A DNA stretch of 64,000 bases from Paenibacillus silvae (GCF_014639235.1 NZ_BMFU01000002.1:434001-498000); one strand, 5' to 3'. Counted from the first letter of the stretch, positions 25,576-34,981 are shown. The notes: generated by a model from the letters alone, not told the origin. A program made the numbers and translations.

Positions 25576-26055
25576 TTATTTCTTCACAACCGGAATCCAC
25601 ATTTCCCCGAACACAAGACCGTCTCTATGCTCCATCTCAACAGTTGTATTGGGACCGCCAACATAAGCGAAATCGTCAGCAGCTGGCAAGACTTGACCAA
25701 AAGCAATTCCGGTCAGCTTGTTACTCAACTCATCAGCCGTCTTCCCTTCCCCTTTAACGACGAGATATTGCCCCTTGGGGAATTGAATTACTCTGTGTTC
25801 TTCTTGTAATGATGCTTCTGTCATAACACCTGCATAATACATCATCTTATGATTCACTGCCTCGCTCACGGCAAAGATATAGTCGTTTGTTGCGATAGAT
25901 TTTAATTTGTCCAGTCTTCCATCCTGTGTCACAGTCTGCCAAAAAGCCATCTTCTCTTGGCTTATACCCACGTAGTCCGTGTAATCGCTCTTCAGCTCCG
26001 TACCGATCCCTAACACAATAAAGCCGTCTTTTTCCTCAAGGGTGTATGCTGACAT
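25576..26055 (-). CDS. GyrI-like / effector-binding domain protein
   Basis: A stand-alone small-molecule-binding domain of the GyrI-like class (also seen at the C-terminus of AraC regulators and in integron-associated effector-binding proteins). Features are AVSEAVNHKMMYYAGVMTEA, then the signature FPKGQYLVVKGEGKTADEL and the closing VEMEHRDGLVFGEMWIPV, where the late Glu contacts ligands in relatives. 159 residues is one domain. ATG is 8 nt after GGAG. It is the first gene of a two-gene operon divergent from a WYL-type regulator. It may sequester or hydrolyse a toxic amphipathic compound. Confidence 0.85.
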   Translation of the reverse strand: MSAYTLEEKDGFIVLGIGTELKSDYTDYVGISQEKMAFWQTVTQDGRLDKLKSIATNDYIFAVSEAVNHKMMYYAGVMTEASLQEEHRVIQFPKGQYLVVKGEGKTADELSNKLTGIAFGQVLPAADDFAYVGGPNTTVEMEHRDGLVFGEMWIPVVKK

Positions 26056-26120
26056 TATTCAAGCTCCTTTTACGAAATGGATTTTTCAAGGGATGCACAT
26101 TGTCATGTTTCTTTAAAGAT

Positions 26121-26148
26121 TTGTTTTTCCGCTTGATACGTTTATAAT
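26121..26148 (+). promoter_or_regulatory. Likely promoter of the WYL regulator
   Basis: TTGTTT and TATAAT are 16 bp apart, 45 bp before the start codon. Confidence 0.55.
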
Positions 26149-26192
26149 AGCCATAAATCATGTCAAAATATGATACTGTTTAGAGGGCCCTT

Positions 26193-27161
26193 ATGAAAAA
26201 AGTGGAACGAATTAACATTATAATGCGGTATATCAATAACCGTGCTCATTTTACCATTTCGGAGATCATGCGAGAATTTGACATCTCTCGATCAACGGCT
26301 ATTCGAGATATTCGGGAAATTGAAGCCATGGGCATGCCTCTTGTGGCCGAAGTAGGAAGAGACGGGGGATATTTTGTCATGAACAACTCTGTCCTCCCGA
26401 CTGTCCGCTTTACGGATAATGAGATTAAAGCGCTGATTATTGCATTCATGGCTACCAAAAATCAACAACTCCCTTACCTCAAAAGTCGTCATTCTTTAGC
26501 AGAAAAATTATTAGGTCTCATCTCGGAAAGTCAGCAGGATGATCTCGTCTTGTTAAATCAGGTTCTCTTGTTTGAGGGGACCAACCCCCACAATCCTGAT
26601 CTGCTTGATTTGTCTGATTTGCCCCATCCTATGTTGGAACAACTGATTCAAATTATTCTTGCAGACCGGTATTTATTGCTTTCCACGGAGGAAGCCGATG
26701 AAGTAAAGTCATATCCCATCTATTTGTTACATCTTTATCGAGAAAAAAACGCATGGCAAATTGAAGCTTTTGATCTCGAACAGCACAAGAGGCGCATTAT
26801 TCCAGTCGATCTTCTCACAGATGTCAAACCCTATCCGGGGAAAAAAAGAATCCATGCAAAGAAGATTGCAGAACAACTAAACAAACGGGAAGAAGCCGTC
26901 AACCTTGTCTTGGAACTCGGGCCAACGGCGATTGCGCAGTTTAAAAAATACCATCCCTTAAAAATTTCAATGGCATACACCAACCCTTTTCAGACTACGG
27001 CAATTTTAAAGACTTTCATCAATGTTCAGCATCCGGATGAGTTAGCCGAAATCACAAATTGGTTACTTTTCCTGGGTCGGGATATCCGGATCAGGGAAAT
27101 GCCCAAAGAAGTTATGGAAAGTATTCATGCAACGATGTTTTCCTTATTCGGGGAATCTTGA
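26193..27161 (+). CDS. HTH and WYL-domain transcriptional regulator (YafY type)
   Basis: A regulator with an N-terminal HTH_11 winged helix (residues 3-60, FTISEIMREFDISRSTAIRD then IREIEAMGMPLVAEVGRDGG) and a WYL domain around residues 140-210 (IYLLHLYREKNAWQIEAFDL), followed by the WCX segment up to the end. 322 residues is typical. It faces the GyrI-like/hypothetical operon, which it most likely controls. WYL domains sense small molecules or nucleic acid signals in family members; the ligand here is unknown. Confidence 0.9.
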   Translation: MKKVERINIIMRYINNRAHFTISEIMREFDISRSTAIRDIREIEAMGMPLVAEVGRDGGYFVMNNSVLPTVRFTDNEIKALIIAFMATKNQQLPYLKSRHSLAEKLLGLISESQQDDLVLLNQVLLFEGTNPHNPDLLDLSDLPHPMLEQLIQIILADRYLLLSTEEADEVKSYPIYLLHLYREKNAWQIEAFDLEQHKRRIIPVDLLTDVKPYPGKKRIHAKKIAEQLNKREEAVNLVLELGPTAIAQFKKYHPLKISMAYTNPFQTTAILKTFINVQHPDELAEITNWLLFLGRDIRIREMPKEVMESIHATMFSLFGES

Positions 27162-27199
27162 AGCTATTGATCCATGGCACTTCGGCAGCGCCTTTCAGA

Positions 27200-28021
27200 T
27201 TATTTAAGTGGTACCCAAACGGATCGTGTCCACGCGATTTGCATGCCGACTCGTTCCATATTGTTTTGACTGGAGCTGCCAAAACTTGCTTGAGCAACGA
27301 CCAGCTCACAGTTCGCTTTGTATGCTTCGTACATTCGCCACATTAACAGGGCAGTTTGTAAACCTTTTCGTCTATACTCAGGAGCGGTTGCGGCTAAAGT
27401 GAGAGAGGCAATATTGCTGCCGCTGCCAATATGCATCACAGCAACAGCAGCTGGTACGTTATCCCATGAAGCTAAAAATAATTTCCAACCGGGGCGATGA
27501 AGCAAACCGATATTGTTATTTACAAAATGATGTTTATGTATGATATCCATCCCGGACCCGACACAATGTATGCCTGCAAAGAGATCAAAATCCGCCTTAT
27601 CTTCAATTGCACGAATGGTTATATTGGAAGCCAGGTTCGGTAATTCACCTCTTGGCAGACCATACAGAACAGAATGAAAGCTGTCTTGATATAGTCCTTT
27701 TTCCGTTAATCCTCTAAACATTGCAGGATTAGTACCCGCAGGATTGACATCTAGCTGAAATGCTCTATTTCTTTGATCATAGAATTCAATGATTTCTTCC
27801 AGCTTGTCAATGTCGTCCTGCGTGAAGCCCTTTACTGAATTGAATAAACCCCAAGGCATCGATTCGATATAAAAAGCAGTCGTATCTCCGAGCTGCTTAA
27901 TCTCCACTCCTTCCGGATTGCCGCTTCGTTCGCCAATGGATCTGATCCTTGAGGTCAAGTAATCGGTTTCACAATTCACAATACGTTTTGCGAGTTGTTC
28001 GTTAATTATTGGCAATTTCAC
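27200..28021 (-). CDS. GNAT-family N-acetyltransferase
   Basis: A two-lobed acetyltransferase. The N-terminal ~125 residues are a degenerate GNAT half, and the C-terminal half carries the acetyl-CoA site LTLAATAPEYRRKGLQTALL (the R/Q-x-x-G-x-A motif as RRKGLQTA). 273 residues fits double-GNAT proteins. The start GTG has only a distant GAGG and is uncertain. It is convergent with the WYL regulator and stands alone. The substrate is unknown. Confidence 0.88.
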   Translation of the reverse strand: MKLPIINEQLAKRIVNCETDYLTSRIRSIGERSGNPEGVEIKQLGDTTAFYIESMPWGLFNSVKGFTQDDIDKLEEIIEFYDQRNRAFQLDVNPAGTNPAMFRGLTEKGLYQDSFHSVLYGLPRGELPNLASNITIRAIEDKADFDLFAGIHCVGSGMDIIHKHHFVNNNIGLLHRPGWKLFLASWDNVPAAVAVMHIGSGSNIASLTLAATAPEYRRKGLQTALLMWRMYEAYKANCELVVAQASFGSSSQNNMERVGMQIAWTRSVWVPLK

Positions 28022-28198
28022 TATCAGCCCACATCCTCTTCATCTTTTAATTTCAGCATAAAATGATTAGCACTATGCTCAATAGGCATTTTGGCTATCT
28101 CTACCAATGTCATATTACTATTAAAGTGAAACGACTGTCCAAATATTCTTCATGGTGTTCCGATGATTGGGAAGCATATGTTCATATTGAAGTCAAAA

Positions 28199-28228
28199 AG
28201 AGGCAGCTTTTGTAATAAAGCTGCCTCT
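28199..28228 (-). terminator. Terminator before the GNAT gene
   Basis: A perfect 12-bp stem, AGAGGCAGCTTT with AAAGCTGCCTCT and a 6-nt loop, flanked by an A run that gives a T tract on the minus strand. It ends the histidine phosphatase transcript. The rest of the 265-bp gap shows no gene. Confidence 0.85.
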
Positions 28229-28286
28229 CCTTTTCATCCATTCAACATATATCAAGTGTTCTCCTGAATGTAGAAACTCTATAGGA

Positions 28287-28916
28287 CTACCGCATTCCGG
28301 CGAGCTGCAAAACATCCTCTAGCTTCAATGTTCCAACAACTTGATATCCTTTATGATCTCCCAGTGGTTTAATAATGACTGTCTCCATACTCGCAAGTTC
28401 TCCTAAACCTACGCCTGATGGAAAAGAGTGAGCTACAATCAACCGGTTAGAACCCGCTGGGGGTGTTTGTTCAACTTCATTTGCAAATGCTTGAAGTGTA
28501 CTGTTTACACTTTCAGTGTTTTGCGTCTGACTGAGTTTATATATATTTAACCAGAGTGTATTTACCTTTACGTTTTGTGTGCCAAAAGCAGTCTGGGCAG
28601 TTTGGATCGTTCTACACAGAGGGCTTGCCTCTACGGGAAAAAGGACGGAGATATTCAGTTTTCGAATAGCATTACCATACTTCTCTGCCTGTTCCCTTCC
28701 AAGTGCACTTAAATTCCGTTGTGTGGAGCAATCTGCCAGACTGAAATTTTGCTGATCTTCCCCTACGGTTGCATCCCCATGTCGAACATAAAGGATATAA
28801 CCACCTTTTTGTAGATCATTTATGAGAGAAGCTCCGGAAATTTCGGAGGCATCGGCTTTATAAGATGATCCAACGATCAGAAAAAGACTTATGAACAAAA
28901 CGCATAAACGGTACAT
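28287..28916 (-). CDS. Secreted histidine phosphatase family protein
   Basis: A phosphoglycerate-mutase-fold phosphatase with a cleavable signal peptide (YRLCVLFISLFLIVGSSYKADAS). The catalytic RHG motif is ILYVRHGDATVG near residue 41. The second-half pieces are EASPLCRTIQTA (conserved Arg) and RLIVAHSFPSGVG, which provides the second histidine. 209 residues. It likely acts outside the membrane on a phosphorylated metabolite. It is monocistronic, with its own terminator. Confidence 0.88.
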   Translation of the reverse strand: MYRLCVLFISLFLIVGSSYKADASEISGASLINDLQKGGYILYVRHGDATVGEDQQNFSLADCSTQRNLSALGREQAEKYGNAIRKLNISVLFPVEASPLCRTIQTAQTAFGTQNVKVNTLWLNIYKLSQTQNTESVNSTLQAFANEVEQTPPAGSNRLIVAHSFPSGVGLGELASMETVIIKPLGDHKGYQVVGTLKLEDVLQLAGMR

Positions 28917-28983
28917 GGAATTCCACCTTTTTTCTTCCTACGTTCCCTGTTATTATCCATTTTTATTCCAACATTCCGATTCC

Positions 28984-29607
28984 TTATTGATTGCTCATCA
29001 CGTGCAAATAAAAGTTCAGATCGTTTTCTAAATGTTTTTTCATCAATACTTCTGCTTTCTCTCCATCTCTGGACTTTATTGCACTATAAATTTCCTCGTG
29101 TTCATCAATAAGATGAGGACGATTATAAATGACAACTGTTTTACGGAATAGATAAATAATAGCCTGCATCCGATCTATAATATCAATCATGAGTGGATTA
29201 TTACTCGCTTTTACAATATCGTTATGGAAACTTTCGTTGGCAGACATGATCTCGTCCTTAGTCCCCGATCTTCCGATTTCCACATACTTGTACAGTTCCT
29301 CAATCTCATTGTCTTTCAGGAAATTCGCCGCGCATTTGGCTGAGTAACCTTCTAACAGGATACGAACATTAAATAAATTACGTAAATCCTTCTCGGTAGG
29401 CTTGACTACTTTCTTCTGAACAATTAAGCCCTCGTTCTCAAGCTTACGTATCGAATCCCTGATGGGTGTTCTACTCACTCCGAGCTCGGCAGCCAGTTTC
29501 TCTTCAACGATCTTCGTACCGCTAGGAAGATCACCATTCAAAATCTTGTCTCGAAGAATTTCGTAACACTGGTGATACGCCGGTCGCGAACTATTATTTT
29601 CATGCAC
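28984..29607 (-). CDS. GntR-family regulator, FCD subfamily
   Basis: A metabolite-responsive repressor. Residues 10-75 are the GntR HTH (LPSGTKIVEEKLAAELGVSR then TPIRDSIRKLENEGLIV). The rest is the helical FCD domain, with metal/ligand histidine positions in NESFHNDIVKASNNPLMIDI and IDEHEEIYSAIKSRDGEKAE. The GTG start 6 nt after GAGGTG is preferred to several upstream ATGs without sites. It faces the four-carbon acid sugar operon, and three GTATAC sites lie between, so it is almost certainly the operon's repressor. The inducer is probably a four-carbon sugar acid. Confidence 0.92.
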   Translation of the reverse strand: MHENNSSRPAYHQCYEILRDKILNGDLPSGTKIVEEKLAAELGVSRTPIRDSIRKLENEGLIVQKKVVKPTEKDLRNLFNVRILLEGYSAKCAANFLKDNEIEELYKYVEIGRSGTKDEIMSANESFHNDIVKASNNPLMIDIIDRMQAIIYLFRKTVVIYNRPHLIDEHEEIYSAIKSRDGEKAEVLMKKHLENDLNFYLHVMSNQ

Positions 29608-29715
29608 TAACTTCACCTCAGTTTCATTTCTCATATCAACATAGTACCAAATTATGTTCATAAAAGCATTCCAATATACGAGACTCCGCATTAAAAATAT
29701 ACGAAAATTCAAAAT

Positions 29716-29767
29716 TTGTATACAAAATAAGATTTTAATGTATACAATTTTAAATTTTTAGTATACA
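29716..29767. promoter_or_regulatory. Three phased GTATAC operators for the GntR regulator
   Basis: GTATAC cores at 29718, 29740 and 29761 are spaced 22 and 21 bp, two helical turns each. The first is the palindrome TTGTATACAA, the form bound by FadR-subfamily GntR proteins (consensus TNGTATACNA). They lie in the region between the regulator and the dehydrogenase gene. Confidence 0.82.
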
Positions 29768-29768
29768 A

Positions 29769-29782
29769 TGAAAACGCAAACA
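29769..29782 (+). promoter_or_regulatory. cre-like site
   Basis: TGAAAACGCAAACA matches the CcpA site consensus TGWAANCGNTNWCA at 13 of 14 positions. A second, weaker match starts at 29787. Carbon catabolite control of the sugar-acid operon is likely. Confidence 0.6.
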
Positions 29783-29848
29783 GCGATGTAAGCGGTTGCT
29801 GACAAGGTTTCAGGCTCTAGTTTAGAAAAGGTTTAGGAGGACAACATT

Positions 29849-30757
29849 ATGGCTAAAAAAGTAGGTTTTATCGGACTGGGGATCATGGGCAAACCAATGG
29901 CTCTGAATCTTAGAAAAAAAGGACATGAATTAACCGTCAACGATCTTAATCAGGAAGCGGTTCAGATATTAATAGACTCCGGTGCTGCTGCAGCTTCCTC
30001 GCCAAGAGAAGTCGCTGAGAACTGTGAAATTATTATTACGATGCTGCCTGCTTCTCAGCATGTGCAGGCTGTTGTTTTGGGTGAACATGGCATTTTATCG
30101 GGAGCAAAAGAAGGCTCTATTATTATCGACATGAGCTCCATCACTCCTGCTGTATCCATCGCTCTGGCAGAAGAAGCGGCCAAAAAAGGAGTTGGCTTTC
30201 TGGATGCTCCAGTTAGCGGCGGGGAACCTAAAGCTATTGATGGAACTTTGGCAATTATGGTGGGCGGTAAAGAAAGCGTATTCGAGCAAGCCAAGTCAGT
30301 ATTGTTTGATATGGGGACGGCAGTCACTCTCGTTGGGGATAGCGGATGCGGAGTTACAGCGAAGCTCGCAAACCAGATCATCGTTAACTTGAACATTGCT
30401 GCCATGTCCGAAGCGCTCGTCCTTGCAGCGAAAGCGGGTATAGATATCGAGAAAATGTACCAGGCCATCCGAGGCGGTTTAGCAGGCAGTGCAGTTCTGG
30501 ATGCCAAAGTTCCGCTGATTCTGGAAAGAAACTTTGCTCCAGGGGGTACGATCGCGATTAACATGAAGGATATCACTAATGTGATGGAGACAGCACACGA
30601 GATTGGTGTACCTCTCCCCCTATCCAGCCATCTGTTAGAGATGTTCCATGCACTGAAGGTTGACGGGAAATTGATGCATGACCACGGCGGGATCGTGCAG
30701 TATTATGAAAAATTAGCGAATGTTGAAGTAAGGGGTCTTGATCATGCAAACCAATAA
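29849..30757 (+). CDS. NAD-dependent beta-hydroxyacid dehydrogenase (LtnD/GarR-like)
   Basis: A 3-hydroxyisobutyrate-dehydrogenase-family oxidoreductase. It has the Rossmann motif GFIGLGIMGKPMALNLRKKG at the start, the substrate signature DAPVSGGEPKAIDGTLAIMV near residue 120, and the catalytic lysine in TAKLANQIIVNLN near residue 172. Next to a DUF1537 kinase it is best read as an L-threonate or D-erythronate-type 2-dehydrogenase (or tartronate semialdehyde reductase), the first step of four-carbon acid sugar breakdown. ATG is 8 nt after GGAGG. It overlaps the next gene by 14 bp, so translation is coupled. Confidence 0.88.
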   Translation: MAKKVGFIGLGIMGKPMALNLRKKGHELTVNDLNQEAVQILIDSGAAAASSPREVAENCEIIITMLPASQHVQAVVLGEHGILSGAKEGSIIIDMSSITPAVSIALAEEAAKKGVGFLDAPVSGGEPKAIDGTLAIMVGGKESVFEQAKSVLFDMGTAVTLVGDSGCGVTAKLANQIIVNLNIAAMSEALVLAAKAGIDIEKMYQAIRGGLAGSAVLDAKVPLILERNFAPGGTIAINMKDITNVMETAHEIGVPLPLSSHLLEMFHALKVDGKLMHDHGGIVQYYEKLANVEVRGLDHANQ

Positions 30758-32180
30758 TCGATCTGTTGAGGAAGTGTTCAATAACATACCTTCTGTAGAT
30801 ACCTCCCTTGTTCAGCAAATGATTGAAAAGGAACTTCAACGATTCGATCACAAAATTATCGTGCTTGATGATGATCCAACGGGTGTGCAAACGGTGCATG
30901 GTGTATCGGTCTATACGGATTGGTCACTGGAAAGCATCGACAGAGGTTTTAAGGAAGATCATCCCATGTTCTTCATTCTTACCAACTCACGCGGATTTAC
31001 AGCTGCCGAGACAACAAAGGCACACCAGGAGATTGGTGCAAATATCGTTGAAGCTGCAATGAGAAATAATCGCAAGTTTACGATTATTAGTCGTGGAGAT
31101 TCCACATTAAGAGGTCACTACCCGTTAGAGACGGAAGTGCTGAAGGATACAGTTGAAGCCAAGTCAGATATGCAATTTGACGGTGAGATCATTCTTCCCT
31201 TTTTCAAAGAAGGCGGACGCTTCACCATTGATAATGTTCATTATGTTCAATATGGTACGGAATTGGTGCCTGCTGGAGAAACCGAGTTTGCTAAAGATCG
31301 CACCTTTGGTTACTCCCGATCACACTTAGGCGAATGGGCTGAAGAAAAGTCGAATGGCCAGTATTCAGCAAAACATATGACTTACATCTCTCTCGAAAGT
31401 CTGCGCAGCATGAACATTGACATGATCGAAAATCAGTTGTTGAGTGTTGAGAATTTTAATAAGGTCATTGTCAATGCGGTTGATTATATCGACGTACAGC
31501 TCTTTACCATCGCTTTGATTCGAGCGATCCATAAAGGTAAACATTTTATGTTTAGAAGTGCTGCTGCACTGACCAAGGTCATTGGAGGCATTAGTGACCG
31601 AAGTCTGCTAACGCGTGCAGAGATGATGAGTGATGGCACTGATCATGGCGGATTAGTTATTATTGGGTCACACGTCCAAAAAACAACAGAACAGTTCGAA
31701 GAGCTGAAGAAGTCGAATGCAGTTGAGTTTGTTGAGTTTAACGTACATCTTGTTCTGGAGCCTGATCAATTTGAGAACGAACTGAACAGAGTTGTTGAAA
31801 CGACGAATAAATGGATTCTTGAGGGTAAAAATGTCGCTGTTTACACCAAACGGGAGCGATTGGATCTTGGAGAGGACAGAAAAGAAGATGAATTAAAGCT
31901 GTCCGTTCAAATTTCCGATGCCGTTACGAGTATTGTGAAACGTTTGGAAGTTCGACCAGCCTACATCATTGCTAAAGGCGGCATTACTTCAAGCGATATT
32001 GGAACCAACGGTCTTGAAGTCAAAAGAGCTACCGTTGCAGGGCAAATTCGTCCAGGGATTCCCGTGTGGACCACAGGTAATGAAAGCAAGTTCCCGGGCA
32101 TCTCCTATGTCATCTTCCCTGGTAACGTGGGTACCAAAACGGATTTAAGAGAAGTTGTTGAAATGTTAAGTGCCAAATGA
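30744..32180 (+). CDS. Four-carbon acid sugar kinase (DUF1537 family)
   Basis: An ATP-dependent kinase that phosphorylates the 4-hydroxyl of a keto- or hydroxy-C4 sugar acid. The N-terminal half has DDDPTGVQTVHGVSVYTDW and IISRGDSTLRGHYPLETE (substrate side); the C-terminal half has IIAKGGITSSDIGTNGL and IFPGNVGTKTDL (nucleotide side). 478 residues is usual. The ATG is preceded by GGGGT; a TTG two codons upstream has a poorer site. Family members act on 3-oxo-tetronate or threonate/erythronate. The aldolase and isomerase partners found in complete pathways are not in this window. Confidence 0.9.
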   Translation: MQTNNRSVEEVFNNIPSVDTSLVQQMIEKELQRFDHKIIVLDDDPTGVQTVHGVSVYTDWSLESIDRGFKEDHPMFFILTNSRGFTAAETTKAHQEIGANIVEAAMRNNRKFTIISRGDSTLRGHYPLETEVLKDTVEAKSDMQFDGEIILPFFKEGGRFTIDNVHYVQYGTELVPAGETEFAKDRTFGYSRSHLGEWAEEKSNGQYSAKHMTYISLESLRSMNIDMIENQLLSVENFNKVIVNAVDYIDVQLFTIALIRAIHKGKHFMFRSAAALTKVIGGISDRSLLTRAEMMSDGTDHGGLVIIGSHVQKTTEQFEELKKSNAVEFVEFNVHLVLEPDQFENELNRVVETTNKWILEGKNVAVYTKRERLDLGEDRKEDELKLSVQISDAVTSIVKRLEVRPAYIIAKGGITSSDIGTNGLEVKRATVAGQIRPGIPVWTTGNESKFPGISYVIFPGNVGTKTDLREVVEMLSAK

Positions 32181-32306
32181 TTCAAGACAGGTTTTAATAT
32201 GACCCTTATGTATGGAGCAGCACTGGACTGTCTATTAATAATGGAAACAGTGCCCTCCCTGCATGCGGTCTTTTGGATCAAGACCAATCAGAAAAGAGGA
32301 AAACAT

Positions 32307-33626
32307 ATGCCAATTATCTCCGTTACCATTGGAGTTGTTCTACTGCTCATTTTAATGATGGCCTTTAAGTTAAACGCTTTCATATCATTGATTATTGTCT
32401 CTCTGGCTGTTGGAGTGCTGGAAGGAATGACACCGATTCAGGCGGTTGAGTCCATCGAATCCGGTTTAGGTGGAACACTTGGTCATTTAACGATGATTAT
32501 CATCTTTGGAGGTATTCTCGGTAAATTAATGACCGATTCCGGCGGCGCACAGCGAATTGCAACAACGATGATCAGCGCTTTTGGTCAGAAGCGAACGCAG
32601 CTGGCAGCCGTTATTACAGCAGCTATTGTTGGAATCGCTTTATTTTTCGAAACTGGAGTGGTGGTATTGATCCCGTTGGTATTTACCATCGCCAGAGCTG
32701 CACGTGTGCCTGTTCTGTATCTTGGAATGCCTGTCATTGCAGCCCTTATAACGATGCACGGATTTGTGCCTCCACACCCTGGTCCAACAGCTGTTGCTAA
32801 TGTTTTTGGAGCCAATATCGGATTAACGATGATCCTGGGTATCCTGATTGCAATCCCTGCATTTATCCTTGCAGGTCCTGTGTATACCAAGTTGTTTAAA
32901 AAAGAAGCCTTGCAGATTGACATCCCCAAAGGATTATTTGATCCAAAGGAATTCAAGGAAGAAGAGCTGCCTAAATTCGGAATCAGCCTTTTCACGGCAC
33001 TTCTGCCCGTCATTTTGATTGCGCTGCAAACGATTGTGCATATTTTTGCACCTGGATCGGTAATCTCACCCGTGACTGATTTTATCGGTAATGCAAATGT
33101 GGCTTTGTTGATCTCCGTCATTTTTGCCATCTTCACGTTTGGATTGAATCTGGGCAAAAAAATGCCGGAAATCATGAAATCGCTGAGTGAGTCCGTAAGC
33201 GGCATCGGTATGATTCTTCTCATCATTGCCGGTGGCGGTGCGTTTAAGCAAGTGTTGATTGACAGTCATATTGACCAATATATTTCTGATCTTATGGCAG
33301 GCTCTACTCTTTCTCCCCTCGTACTGACATGGTTGATTGCAGCCATCTTGAGAATTGCTGTTGGTTCTGCAACGGTAGCTGGTATGACAGCAGCTGGTAT
33401 TGCCGCACCGCTAGTTGCCGCAACCGGGGTCAGTCCGGAACTGATGGTTCTGGCGGCTGGTGCAGGTAGTGTGACGTTCTCCCATGTAAATGATGCAGGC
33501 TTCTGGATTTACAAAGAATATTTTAATCTGAGTATAGGCAAAACGATAAAAACCTGGTCCGTCATGGTAACGATTATATCCTTGGTAGGACTTGCGGGTG
33601 TTCTGATTTTGGACATGTTTATGTGA
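32307..33626 (+). CDS. GntP-family permease (gluconate/four-carbon acid sugar symporter)
   Basis: A membrane carrier with about twelve to fourteen helices. Family marks are FETGVVVLIPLVFTIARAA near residue 110, HGFVPPHPGPTAVANVFGAN near residue 150 and VTFSHVNDAGFWIYKEYF near residue 390. The ATG follows GAGG by 7 nt; the frame runs 36 codons upstream without a site. In this operon it should import the sugar acid metabolised by the dehydrogenase and kinase. 439 residues. Confidence 0.9.
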   Translation: MPIISVTIGVVLLLILMMAFKLNAFISLIIVSLAVGVLEGMTPIQAVESIESGLGGTLGHLTMIIIFGGILGKLMTDSGGAQRIATTMISAFGQKRTQLAAVITAAIVGIALFFETGVVVLIPLVFTIARAARVPVLYLGMPVIAALITMHGFVPPHPGPTAVANVFGANIGLTMILGILIAIPAFILAGPVYTKLFKKEALQIDIPKGLFDPKEFKEEELPKFGISLFTALLPVILIALQTIVHIFAPGSVISPVTDFIGNANVALLISVIFAIFTFGLNLGKKMPEIMKSLSESVSGIGMILLIIAGGGAFKQVLIDSHIDQYISDLMAGSTLSPLVLTWLIAAILRIAVGSATVAGMTAAGIAAPLVAATGVSPELMVLAAGAGSVTFSHVNDAGFWIYKEYFNLSIGKTIKTWSVMVTIISLVGLAGVLILDMFM

Positions 33627-33650
33627 GGTATTAGCTTAACTAGAAGTGCA

Positions 33651-33691
33651 GAAAGAGTCGAAGCAGCAGGTCAGCTCGCTTCGGCTCTTTC
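33651..33691. terminator. Terminator of the sugar-acid operon
   Basis: GAAAGAG and CTCTTTC with inner CGAAGC/GCTTCG form a stem between the convergent permease and nucleotidyltransferase genes. The T run is weak (CGTGTTTTCG). Confidence 0.7.
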
Positions 33692-33737
33692 GTGTTTTCG
33701 GTCATGCCCGCTCGTATTTTCGCTTGTCAGGAGCAGG

Positions 33738-34829
33738 TTACTCTTCATGGCCCTTCATATAATCGTCATATAACTCCTCAAAGGTTGCAAAACCTTTGAC
33801 TTTTCTGCCGACCTTATGATACTCATCCAGATATTGATCCATTACTTCAAGGAATCGCTCTTTCATGACAGGAAGATTACTTGCATTAAAGTATTGCATC
33901 AGATCAAATTCCTTCGTGCCTTTTGTCATAGCCATTTCATCGAGATACTCTTGTGCTCCAAAAGCAGAGAAAAAGACATAAGCGGCATCGTTTGTAGCAA
34001 CACTATTCTCGATTTTATGGCGATAGTTGCACCATAATTCCTCGTACGTTCCTCCCAGATTATCAAAGCTTGGAGCGGGTTTTACGATAAACATATCACA
34101 CAGCGTACGATGTAACATCTCAACGCTTTTCAACATATTAAAGGATGCCTTGCGGATCTCTTCAATAGTGTGAGCTTCGATAATTGACATGTATAAGGAT
34201 TCAAGATCATTCGGTACATAACGAAGCGATTGGATTTCCTCCAGATACCGCTTGATACCTCGTTGGATGCATGTATTATTCATGTTAACCAGGGCATGAA
34301 CCAGATTGTACAGAACATTGGCAGATGCCTGTCGCACTGAACCGATATTTTCGCCCAGCATGGTGTCGCTGTATGCTTGCTTGGCCTGATCGATCCATTC
34401 CTTTGCCCGGTTAAGACATGCTTCTCCAATCGGGGCCGCAAGTGCATCAAGAGCTTTTTGCCGGAAATCGTTCAATCTCTCCAAATCCTCCGGCGCTGCA
34501 TAATAGAGAATTTTTAAGTTGGTCAAGCTCGATACCGCGGGACTTTCCAAGGTGGATTGCGCTCGTATTCTTGTATCCCATGGCGTGCAATAGATGTCAT
34601 ATCCAACGTCCTCCAGGATGAAGCAATCGGATATTCCCCAACCCCGATCTGTATGATTAATAATAATCAGATCAAGATCACTCTTCTCATGAAAATCCCC
34701 TGTGCTAAATGAACCGGTAAGCCCAATAATGGCGATATCATCGGGGAAATCTCTTTTTGCGCGTTCAATAACCATGTTAATCAGCTGTTCATTTTTGTTC
34801 TGCAGCTTCTTCTTAATCATTTCGTTCAT
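33738..34829 (-). CDS. Nucleotidyltransferase-domain protein
   Basis: An enzyme of the polymerase-beta-like nucleotidyltransferase fold. The signature GLTGSFSTGDFHEKSDLDLI at residues 37-56 includes GS and DxD, and the third acidic residue may be in VGYDIYCTPWD. The remaining 250 residues are helical. The size and layout resemble aminoglycoside or other small-molecule nucleotidyltransferases, but no resistance family can be named. Resistance by adenylylation is one possibility. Confidence 0.82.
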   Translation of the reverse strand: MNEMIKKKLQNKNEQLINMVIERAKRDFPDDIAIIGLTGSFSTGDFHEKSDLDLIIINHTDRGWGISDCFILEDVGYDIYCTPWDTRIRAQSTLESPAVSSLTNLKILYYAAPEDLERLNDFRQKALDALAAPIGEACLNRAKEWIDQAKQAYSDTMLGENIGSVRQASANVLYNLVHALVNMNNTCIQRGIKRYLEEIQSLRYVPNDLESLYMSIIEAHTIEEIRKASFNMLKSVEMLHRTLCDMFIVKPAPSFDNLGGTYEELWCNYRHKIENSVATNDAAYVFFSAFGAQEYLDEMAMTKGTKEFDLMQYFNASNLPVMKERFLEVMDQYLDEYHKVGRKVKGFATFEELYDDYMKGHEE

Positions 34830-34944
34830 TCGTTACACCCCTTTTGTAAAAGCAGTCCGTTTCTCTTCCCGGCCACCTTACCTTGAGTCTAACGATGCAG
34901 CAGTGCGGTGACTATGTATAAGTTGATTTAATCCATCTTTGCAC

Positions 34945-34981
34945 AAAAAACCGCTAAACCGTCGATACGACCATTTAGCGG
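34945..34981 (-). terminator. Terminator of the CD3324-like gene
   Basis: CCGCTAAA and TTTAGCGG with inner GTCG/CGAC, followed by six T on the minus strand, just past the stop codon. Confidence 0.85.

Noticed and set aside
30055..30576. 173-codon minus-strand frame within the dehydrogenase gene
   Set aside because: Antisense shadow of a gene with clear catalytic motifs.
32585..33226. 213-codon open frame on the minus strand within the GntP permease gene
   Set aside because: It is the reverse shadow of a strongly conserved permease; it has repetitive composition and no start signal.
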